From Bacteroidales bacterium UBA3623 (GTDB lineage: Bacteria; Bacteroidota; Bacteroidia; Bacteroidales; UBA932), in the NCBI GenBank assembly GCA_002373715.1, contig DFLI01000098.1:20538-28108 (forward strand): 7,571 nucleotides of DNA, written 5' to 3'. Position numbers and translations under genes: made by a program. The notes under the pieces were generated by a model. The model had not been told where the DNA came from. It was given only the letters and a program-made list of their open reading frames with translations, and searched no databases. The first letter of the stretch is position 1, and each line of letters opens with the position of its first letter. Below are positions 1-5,581 of this stretch, piece after piece.

Positions 1-2096
1 GCCATGTTGGTGGCGATGGTCACCTTCCCCTTCTGGCCAGCCTGGGCCACGATTTCTGCCTCGCGGGCGTGCTCCTTAGCGTTGAGCACGTTGGCGGTGA
101 TACCGCGGATTCTCATCATACGGGCCAGCAGTTCAGACGTTTCCACATCCGTGGTACCCACCAGCACCGGACGTCCGGCATTGGAGAGTTCCACCACCTT
201 GTCGATGACGGCGTTAAACTTGGCCTTCTTGGTCTTGTAAATGATGTCGTCCTGGTCGTCACGGATGACGGGACGGTTGGTGGGAATAACCACCACGTCC
301 AGCTTGTAGATGTCCCAGAATTCTCCGGCTTCCGTTTCTGCCGTACCCGTCATACCGGCCAGCTTGTGGTACATACGGAAGTAGTTCTGCAGGGTAACGG
401 TGGCAAAGGTTTGCGTGGCGGCTTCCACCTTCACGTTTTCCTTGGCTTCCACGGCCTGGTGCAAACCGTCGCTCCAGCGGCGGCCTTCCATGATACGGCC
501 TGTGGATTCATCCACAATCTTCACCTTGTTGTCCACAATCACATAATCCACGTCCTTGGTGAACATGGCGTAGGCCTTCAGAAGCTGGATTACAGTGTGC
601 ACGCGCTCACTCTTGAGGGAGAAGTCCTCCATGAGGGCATCCTTCTTTTCCGCTTTTTCGGCGGCCGATAAGGAAGCGTCGTGCGTAATTTCGGCAATGG
701 CGCTGCCCATATCCGGCAGCACGAAGAAGTTAGGGTCGCTTACGCTTTGGGCCAGCGTATCGTGACCCTTATCCGTCATATCCACGGAGTTGAGTACCTC
801 GCTGATGACGAAGTACAGTTCGTCAGTCACCTGAGGCATTTCGCGCTCGTTGTCCTGCAGATAGTAAGCTTCCGTCTTCTGCATGAGCTGCTTCATGCCG
901 GGCTCGCTCAGGAACTTGATGAGCGGCTGGTACTTGGGCAAGCCTTTGTGGCAGCGGAACAGCAGCTTGCCGCCCTCTGCCTCATCACCCGCGGCAATGA
1001 GCTTTTTGGCCTCGTTCAGCGTGGTGTTAATGAGCGCGCGCTGCTTGTTGTAGAGGTTTTCTACATAAGGCCGATATTCCATGAACTGCTCGTCTCCCAC
1101 CGCCTTCTCCATGGGACCGGAGATGATAAGGGGCGTACGGGCATCGTCGATGAGAACGGAGTCTACCTCGTCCACTATGGCGAAGTGATGCTTTCTCTGC
1201 ACCAGATCCGTCATGCGGGTGGCCATGTTGTCTCTCAGGTAGTCGAAACCGAACTCGTTGTTGGTGCCGTAGGTAATATCGCACTCGTAGGCTCTCTTAC
1301 GGGCATCCGAGTTGGGCTGATGCTTATCGATACAGTCTATGGAAAGGCCGTGGAACTGATACAGGGGGCCCATCCATTCAGAGTCACGCTTGGCCAGATA
1401 ATCGTTCACCGTAACCAGGTGCACGCCCTTGCCGGCCAGCGCATTCAGGAACACGGGCAGGGTTGCCACCAGGGTTTTACCCTCACCGGTGGCCATTTCT
1501 GCAATCATACCGCGCTGTTCCTTGTTGGTTTTAACGCCACCGTTCAGAACGATACCGCCGATGAGCTGGACATCGTAATGTACCATGTCCCAAGTGATCT
1601 CGTTACCACCGGCCATCCAGTGGTTGTGCCAGATGGCTTTCTCTCCGTCTATTTCCACGAAGTCCTTTCCGGCGGCAGCCAGGTCACGGTCAAAATCCGA
1701 AGCCGTTACCACCACGCTTTCGCTTTCTGCGAAACGGCGGGCCGTGCTCTTCACAATAGCGAAGGCCTGGGGCAGAAGCTCATTGAGGATTTCCTCAATA
1801 GCGTCGTCCTCCTCCTTCAGCAGTTTGTCGGACTCGGTGGCCAGCTCCACTTTCTGCTCTACGGGGATATCTTTTTCCAGTTCCAGCTTAATCTCTGCAA
1901 TGCGGTCTTCAAAAGGCTTTTCCACATCTGCAATTTGCTGGCGAAGAGCCGTGCAGCGGGCACGGAGCTCATCGTTGGAAAGGGCATCAATTTCGGGGTA
2001 TGCGGCCAATACCTTGTCAAGGATTGGCCGGATGGCTTTCATGTCCCGGTCACTCTTGGAACCGAAGACTTTTTTGAGTATATCTGCTATTGCCAT
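1..2096 (-). CDS. secA: Preprotein translocase ATPase SecA (3' end beyond window)
   Basis: SecA is the cytoplasmic and peripheral-membrane motor that pushes unfolded preproteins through SecYEG using ATP. The minus strand reads open from ATG at 2096 for 698 complete codons and runs off the left edge. Visible motifs, with residue numbers: MVHYDVQLIGG (171-181), Walker A ATGEGKT (202-208), VNDYLAKRDSEW (230-241), TNNEFGFDYLRDNM (278-291), DEVDSVLIDDARTPLIISGP (309-328), the MTGTAETEAGEF block starting at 582, and TIATNM (693-698) just before the edge. TIATNM lies about 190 residues later than in E. coli SecA. The extra length sits in the N-terminal region and in the segment after the DEVD block, as is usual for the long (about 1100-residue) Bacteroidota SecA. 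A short insertion (about residues 186-194, GGVKTNKEQ) lies directly before Walker A. The start fits the conserved N-terminus MAIADILKKVFGSKSDRDMK, and a promoter lies about 28 bp upstream. About a third of the protein (helical wing, scaffold and C-terminal tail) is not in the window. Confidence 0.97.
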   Translation of the reverse strand, partial: MAIADILKKVFGSKSDRDMKAIRPILDKVLAAYPEIDALSNDELRARCTALRQQIADVEKPFEDRIAEIKLELEKDIPVEQKVELATESDKLLKEEDDAIEEILNELLPQAFAIVKSTARRFAESESVVVTASDFDRDLAAAGKDFVEIDGEKAIWHNHWMAGGNEITWDMVHYDVQLIGGIVLNGGVKTNKEQRGMIAEMATGEGKTLVATLPVFLNALAGKGVHLVTVNDYLAKRDSEWMGPLYQFHGLSIDCIDKHQPNSDARKRAYECDITYGTNNEFGFDYLRDNMATRMTDLVQRKHHFAIVDEVDSVLIDDARTPLIISGPMEKAVGDEQFMEYRPYVENLYNKQRALINTTLNEAKKLIAAGDEAEGGKLLFRCHKGLPKYQPLIKFLSEPGMKQLMQKTEAYYLQDNEREMPQVTDELYFVISEVLNSVDMTDKGHDTLAQSVSDPNFFVLPDMGSAIAEITHDASLSAAEKAEKKDALMEDFSLKSERVHTVIQLLKAYAMFTKDVDYVIVDNKVKIVDESTGRIMEGRRWSDGLHQAVEAKENVKVEAATQTFATVTLQNYFRMYHKLAGMTGTAETEAGEFWDIYKLDVVVIPTNRPVIRDDQDDIIYKTKKAKFNAVIDKVVELSNAGRPVLVGTTDVETSELLARMMRIRGITANVLNAKEHAREAEIVAQAGQKGKVTIATNM

Positions 2097-2123
2097 TTCT
2101 GCGTAAATTCGTAAATAAACACA

Positions 2124-2155
2124 CAAATATACGCATAATTTGCAGACTTACCAAA
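2124..2155 (-). promoter_or_regulatory. Bacteroides-type promoter of secA
   Basis: On the minus strand a -33 element TTTG (complement of 2152-2155) is followed by a 20-bp spacer and TATATTTG (complement of 2124-2131). This matches the Bacteroidota primary-sigma consensus TTTG-N19-21-TAnnTTTG at every fixed base. The expected transcription start is about 5 bases below 2124, giving a leader of roughly 20 bases to the secA ATG at 2096. The -33 element begins only 4 bp past the stop codon of the upstream glycosyltransferase gene. The element match is seen directly; promoter activity is inferred. Confidence 0.75.
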
Positions 2156-2159
2156 CTAA

Positions 2160-3008
2160 TCACGCGTTTTGTGCCCGCGTACGCACGAAGGAACGGTGAG
2201 CCCGAACCAGGGGCAGGTTCTGCACCAGTTGGCGGAAGTATTTGAACGGCAAGAGACTACGATACTTCAACGCCTTCACGAAAGTGAAAGGAAGGATAAA
2301 TAAAAAAGTTAAAAAAATTGAACGCGCCGGGTTGCACAGCCGCACCAGTGACCCCGTGTAATAATTGCGCTTCACCAGGGTTTCTACAGGGTCTTGCCGA
2401 TAGGCCCGGTCATGCACTCCCCTAGCCTCTTCAACCACGCCAACTTTCAGTCCGTAAAAATACAAACGCTGACACCACTCATCATCCTGTCCCCAATGCG
2501 GGAACAGATCCTCCGCGAAGAACCCAATCCGCTTAATCACAGCCACCGGCACCAGCCAATGCGCCGCCATTACGCGCCGCACATCATAGACGTCATGCCC
2601 GGCGACGACCGGGCATCTCTTTGCAAACTGCTTATCAAGCTCCTTATATCCATCGGTCATCTGGAGGGGGCTCAGGACTCCGTACTGCGGATGGGCTTCC
2701 GAGGCAGTAACGAGTTTTTCCAGTGCGCCGGCTTCCAGCCAGGCGTCTGAGTTCATGAGATACACGTAGTCATAGCCATGGTCAATGGCCCATTGCATGG
2801 CCAGATTATTAGGCCGCGAAAATCCTAAATTTTCGGCGCTTCTCACCAGCTTTGCCTTGGGGTAATGGGCCTTCACAAAGTCTGCACTTCCGTCTGTGGA
2901 ATCGTTGTCGAAGGCGTACACATCGGCCCATGCCGGGATGGAGCTTAAGCAGCGCTCCAACCACCGCATGCTGTTGTACGTAACCACTATGACCAGCAGC
3001 TTTTTCAT
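2160..3008 (-). CDS. GT2-family glycosyltransferase (rhamnosyltransferase-like)
   Basis: The predicted product has 282 residues and is a GT-A fold, family 2 glycosyltransferase that would move a sugar from a nucleotide donor to a glycan acceptor at the inner face of the cytoplasmic membrane. The N-terminus LLVIVVTYNS (4-13) is the first beta strand, FDNDSTDGS (33-41) is the nucleotide-binding motif, and NLGFSRPNN (60-68) follows. NSD (86-88) stands where the metal-binding DxD-like motif belongs, and GQDDEW (173-178) plus HD (199-200) match the catalytic acid region. Residues about 229-244 are hydrophobic and aromatic (FLTFLFILPFTFVKAL) and probably anchor the protein at the membrane. The TGA stop of the preceding gene overlaps this ATG as ATGA, so translation is probably coupled. 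It is the last gene of the three-gene operon, and no terminator is visible after it. Donor and acceptor cannot be told from sequence; the WbbL/rhamnosyltransferase resemblance is only at family level. Confidence 0.92.
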   Translation of the reverse strand: MKKLLVIVVTYNSMRWLERCLSSIPAWADVYAFDNDSTDGSADFVKAHYPKAKLVRSAENLGFSRPNNLAMQWAIDHGYDYVYLMNSDAWLEAGALEKLVTASEAHPQYGVLSPLQMTDGYKELDKQFAKRCPVVAGHDVYDVRRVMAAHWLVPVAVIKRIGFFAEDLFPHWGQDDEWCQRLYFYGLKVGVVEEARGVHDRAYRQDPVETLVKRNYYTGSLVRLCNPARSIFLTFLFILPFTFVKALKYRSLLPFKYFRQLVQNLPLVRAHRSFVRTRAQNA

Positions 3009-3913
3009 GGCTTGAATTGGATGAAAAGTTCTTTGGGAGAGCGATGGGAAAAGACCGCATGCATTACGTTGCGGGCGGTATTTCGCATCATCCGGTTATG
3101 GGGCGTTTTGGGCAGGAAGAGATACTTGACCCTGCGGGCCAGCTCGAAGCACCAGATAAAGCATTTGAGCAGGAGCGGCTCTCCGTAAAAAATCATGCTT
3201 CCCCTCACGCGGGCCGGTTTAATGGCCGGTTCCCAGGCCCCCACAGACTCTCCGGCCAGGTGGGTGATGGGGACATCGGCATCGGCCCATACTGTATAAC
3301 CCAGGGAGTTGAGCTTATGCCCCAGGGCTATGTCCTCAGGGGTGAAGAAGTATCTCTCGTCAAACCATCCGGCCTTCTTAAACGCCTCTGTCTTAATAAG
3401 GAAGCAGGCCCCATTGAGCGTATAGGCTTGGTAAAGCCCGGCCGATTTGTTCCAGCGGGAGGGGCGGGTTTCATCTACCAGGTGGAGGTAGTGACGCGCA
3501 TAGCGCCAGGGGTTCCACGGTGCCCTTCCGCAGGTTTGGAGGCGCCCATCGGCCAAAAGTATTCTGGGAGACACAGCGGCCGCATTTTCCGGCAGTCTTT
3601 TCATGTCATCCACCAGGCGGTCTATCACCGGCATGTGCTGCACGGTGTCGTCATTAACGATAAAGCAATATTGGCCCTTCGCCTTCTTCAGCGCCAGATT
3701 ATTGTTCTCCGAGAAGCCCCGCAGCTGCTCGCTCTCCACCACCTGCACCCAGGGGTATTTCACTTTCAGGGCCGCCAGGTTTTCCGGAGTGAAGCGATAC
3801 GCCACCACCCAGCACTCATACGCCACGCTATTGTGCGCCCGAATGCTATCCAGACAAGGAAAAAGAATGTCCGGACGGTTCATGCATACGATGACGATGC
3901 TTACTTGAGGCAT
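3005..3913 (-). CDS. GT2-family glycosyltransferase with altered nucleotide-binding motif
   Basis: The predicted product has 302 residues and is a family 2 glycosyltransferase. From the ATG at 3913 it reads MPQVSIVIVCMNRPDIL, a standard first strand. GFSENNN (66-72), NDD (87-89, metal/donor site), the acceptor-side LNGACFLIKTEAFKKAGWFDE (166-186), PED (192-194) and a downstream HLAGES (218-223) all fit GT2 enzymes. The odd point is that the usual V-D-N-x-S-x-D-G motif is replaced by WVVAYRFTPENL (35-46), so the first conserved Asp is missing while the DxD-like site is intact. A GTG at 3934 would add seven residues, but ATG is preferred because it begins right at the conserved strand. The gene overlaps the stop of the upstream DUF616-like gene by 13 bp and overlaps the next gene by 4 bp (ATGA), so the three are surely one transcript. 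Donor and linkage are unknown. Confidence 0.9.
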   Translation of the reverse strand: MPQVSIVIVCMNRPDILFPCLDSIRAHNSVAYECWVVAYRFTPENLAALKVKYPWVQVVESEQLRGFSENNNLALKKAKGQYCFIVNDDTVQHMPVIDRLVDDMKRLPENAAAVSPRILLADGRLQTCGRAPWNPWRYARHYLHLVDETRPSRWNKSAGLYQAYTLNGACFLIKTEAFKKAGWFDERYFFTPEDIALGHKLNSLGYTVWADADVPITHLAGESVGAWEPAIKPARVRGSMIFYGEPLLLKCFIWCFELARRVKYLFLPKTPHNRMMRNTARNVMHAVFSHRSPKELFIQFKP

Positions 3914-4659
3914 AGCAACACGGCTTTTCTCCACAGCAGTCGGAGATTGTACTTCACATTGGACCAGTTGAGTTTGCCGGGCACATTCTCCCTGCCGGTG
4001 GATGGATGATTCACATAATGCACATAGTCCACGTTCCGGGCATTTTGCCCCGGGCCGAAGAGCAGCGAGGGCTGAATGCCCAGCCGATACAGTGCCGGTG
4101 TAAAGGCCAACTGGTCACGAGTGCCACCAGACTGCAGTAGCAGTTCCCACCAAAGATTGTCCAGAGTTACCACCTGCGGATCCATGTGGGCACGCAGCAG
4201 AATATTGGTTTCGGCCAGGCCGGCGTGACGGGGCATTTCCATCTTCTTCAAAGCCCGGTACCAGCTTACCGCCGTGTGCGTACTCACCTTGTCTTTCAGA
4301 TAACAATATCTTAATTCCCCCCACACGCAATCCCGCTGGGGGTGCTGCACTTCGGCAAGCAGGACACCGCTTTGGATGGCTGCTTCTGTCTTTTGGTAAA
4401 ACTCTGGCCCCACAATGCACAGGTTAGCATCCATGAACACCGAAAATTCATATTCGGGAAGAAGGAGATGCGGGTGCATCTTGGCCCAGCGGGCCCGAAG
4501 GATGGGAGAGCCCTCGAAAGGGATTTCCCTCAACTGCCACACGCCATCCTCACCGAAACGGTCCGTGAAACAGACATAATCGTAATCAGAATCCACCACC
4601 CGGGGCTGTTCCAGGCGGTCGTAATTCCCAGTGAGGACGGTATAAATGACTTTTTTCAA
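3901..4659 (-). CDS. DUF616 / TOD1-MUCI70-like glycosyltransferase
   Basis: The predicted product has 252 residues and resembles the DUF616 family (TOD1/MUCI70-like glycosyltransferase domain, PF04765). Supporting motifs, numbered from the proposed start: KKVIYTVLTGNYDRLEQP (2-19), DYDYVCFTD (26-34), RARWAKMHPHLLLPEYEFSV (55-74) leading into MDANLCI (76-82, DxN in place of DxD), ETNILLRAH (150-158), and WWELLLQSGGTRDQLAF (170-186). The plant members are linked to cell-wall pectin; the bacterial role is inferred to be sugar transfer onto a surface glycan. Choice of start: the frame has no ATG near its 5' end. A GTG at 4692 would add 11 residues, with an in-frame TAA 24 bp above it. I choose the TTG at 4659 because it gives the N-terminus MKKVIYTVLTGNYD typical of the family, and because GTG lies inside the predicted -33 element. 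This is the first gene of the minus-strand operon and is divergent from the GT2/flippase pair. Confidence 0.85.
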   Translation of the reverse strand: MKKVIYTVLTGNYDRLEQPRVVDSDYDYVCFTDRFGEDGVWQLREIPFEGSPILRARWAKMHPHLLLPEYEFSVFMDANLCIVGPEFYQKTEAAIQSGVLLAEVQHPQRDCVWGELRYCYLKDKVSTHTAVSWYRALKKMEMPRHAGLAETNILLRAHMDPQVVTLDNLWWELLLQSGGTRDQLAFTPALYRLGIQPSLLFGPGQNARNVDYVHYVNHPSTGRENVPGKLNWSNVKYNLRLLWRKAVLLCLK

Positions 4660-4664
4660 CGATA

Positions 4665-4680
4665 CAAAATTAACATTTTG
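4665..4680. repeat. Short inverted repeat CAAAAT-TAAC-ATTTTG inside the divergent promoters
   Basis: Two perfect 6-bp arms (4665-4670 and 4675-4680) are separated by 4 bp. The left arm is the distal part of the minus-strand -7 box and the right arm contains the plus-strand -33 TTTG. A third CAAAAT occurs at 4692-4697. The symmetry may simply follow from two promoters on opposite strands, or it may be a binding site for a dimeric regulator. The repeat is seen directly; a regulatory role is a guess. Confidence 0.45.
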
Positions 4681-4695
4681 CAAGGATAACACAAA
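4665..4695 (-). promoter_or_regulatory. Bacteroides-type promoter of the minus-strand glycosyltransferase operon
   Basis: On the minus strand TTTG (complement of 4692-4695), a 19-bp spacer and TAATTTTG (complement of 4665-4672) match the Bacteroidota consensus at all fixed positions. Transcription would start close to 4660, almost at the TTG start codon at 4659, so the mRNA would be leaderless or nearly so. It overlaps the oppositely oriented promoter at 4677-4708 by 19 bp. Promoter activity is inferred from sequence only. Confidence 0.6.
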
Positions 4696-4708
4696 ATGAT
4701 TATATTTG
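4677..4708 (+). promoter_or_regulatory. Bacteroides-type promoter of the GT2-flippase pair
   Basis: TTTG (4677-4680), a 20-bp spacer and TATATTTG (4701-4708) match the Bacteroidota consensus exactly. Transcription would start near 4713, leaving a leader of only about 7 bases before the ATG at 4720, with no room for a Shine-Dalgarno site. This promoter overlaps the minus-strand promoter of the other glycosyltransferase operon. Promoter activity is inferred. Confidence 0.7.
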
Positions 4709-4719
4709 TTTGATTAACT

Positions 4720-5580
4720 ATGGCTGATGAAGTGAAATACGGATTCGTGGTGCTGCACTACATGGCGTTCGAGACAACGCTGAAGTGTACGGCATCCCTC
4801 CTGGCCCTGGAGGCGCCCCTTCACGTAGTCATCGTAGACAACGCTTCGCCAGACGGAAGCGGCGCCCGTCTACAGGAGTATTTTGCCCAAACGGAGAATG
4901 TGACAGTACTGCTGAACCAGCGGAACGAAGGTTTTGCCCGGGGAAATAATGCCGGCTATAGCTACCTCCGGGAGCATTTTTCCTGTGCGTTCATCTCCGT
5001 CCTTAACAACGACGTCCTAATTCCGGACCCGCAGTTTCCCCAAAAAGTCGAAGCCATATATCGGGAAACGCCTTTCGCCGTATTGGGCCCGGACATTCTG
5101 AACCCCACTAGCGGAAAACACCAGAACCCCGCCCACCTGAAAGGCTTCACCCGGGAAGAAGTACAAGAGCGTCTGGAACGTTATCAGCGCAACCTTCATC
5201 ACTTCCACTGGAATCGCTTCAAGTGGAAGCTCAAACGGCTGCTGCGCCCTGCACCCGCTTCGCAAGAGAATGCGCCCTGGCAAAACGAGGCCCAGAACGT
5301 GGTACTACACGGGGCCTGCTATGTATTTTCAAAGGATTTCATCGGCCCAAGAGAACAATGCTTCCACCCCGGTACCTTCCTTTATTTTGAAGAGGAAATC
5401 CTCCACTGGGAATGCATGCGGGACGGCCTCATCACTCTTTATAGTCCTTCCGTCCAGGTACTCCATCTGGAGGATGTCTCCACAGACCTGGCCTTCCGCT
5501 CTTCGGCCCGGAAAGATAAACTAAAACTGCAGGAGAGTGTGCACTCCATGCAGGTGTTCCTTAATTTGATGAACTCCTGA
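4720..5580 (+). CDS. GT2-family glycosyltransferase
   Basis: The predicted product has 286 residues and is a GT-A fold family 2 transferase, probably at the cytoplasmic face of the inner membrane. It shows the full set of motifs: first strand YGFVVLHYM (7-15), VDNASPDGSG (39-48, nucleotide binding), NEGFARGNN (69-77), NND (96-98, metal site), acceptor-side HGACYVFSK (197-205), FEEEILHWE (223-231, catalytic acid region) and HLED (249-252). Residues about 148-178 are very rich in Arg, Lys, His and Trp (for example NRFKWKLKRLLRP, 165-177) and could hold the enzyme on anionic membrane lipid. The ATG at 4720 is the only start that keeps the first strand intact. It is followed after one base by the flippase gene, so the two form one transcript, divergent from the other three transferases. 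It is distinct from the two minus-strand GT2 proteins and is not an obvious recent duplicate. Donor sugar and linkage are unknown. Confidence 0.93.
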   Translation: MADEVKYGFVVLHYMAFETTLKCTASLLALEAPLHVVIVDNASPDGSGARLQEYFAQTENVTVLLNQRNEGFARGNNAGYSYLREHFSCAFISVLNNDVLIPDPQFPQKVEAIYRETPFAVLGPDILNPTSGKHQNPAHLKGFTREEVQERLERYQRNLHHFHWNRFKWKLKRLLRPAPASQENAPWQNEAQNVVLHGACYVFSKDFIGPREQCFHPGTFLYFEEEILHWECMRDGLITLYSPSVQVLHLEDVSTDLAFRSSARKDKLKLQESVHSMQVFLNLMNS

Positions 5581-5581
5581 T

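Noticed and set aside
681..2114. Long plus-strand open frame (477 codons), plus another at 69-671
   Set aside because: They lie antisense to secA, whose conserved motifs run through the same bases. The translations are His- and Val-rich and show no family motif, so these are mirror frames of a GC-rich gene.
2302..2317. A-runs of six and seven (T-runs in the coding strand) as a possible phase-variation tract in the last GT2 gene
   Set aside because: The runs encode the aromatic membrane segment, are short, and the frame is intact. Slippage would be weak and nothing else suggests switching.
3914..3934. GTG at 3934 as the start of the middle glycosyltransferase
   Set aside because: The ATG at 3913 places the start directly before the first conserved beta strand and gives a smaller overlap with the upstream gene; GTG remains possible but less likely.
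3017..4009. Plus-strand open frame of 330 codons
   Set aside because: It is antisense to the GT2 gene at 3005-3913, which has clear motifs and overlaps its neighbours. The plus-strand protein resembles nothing I know.
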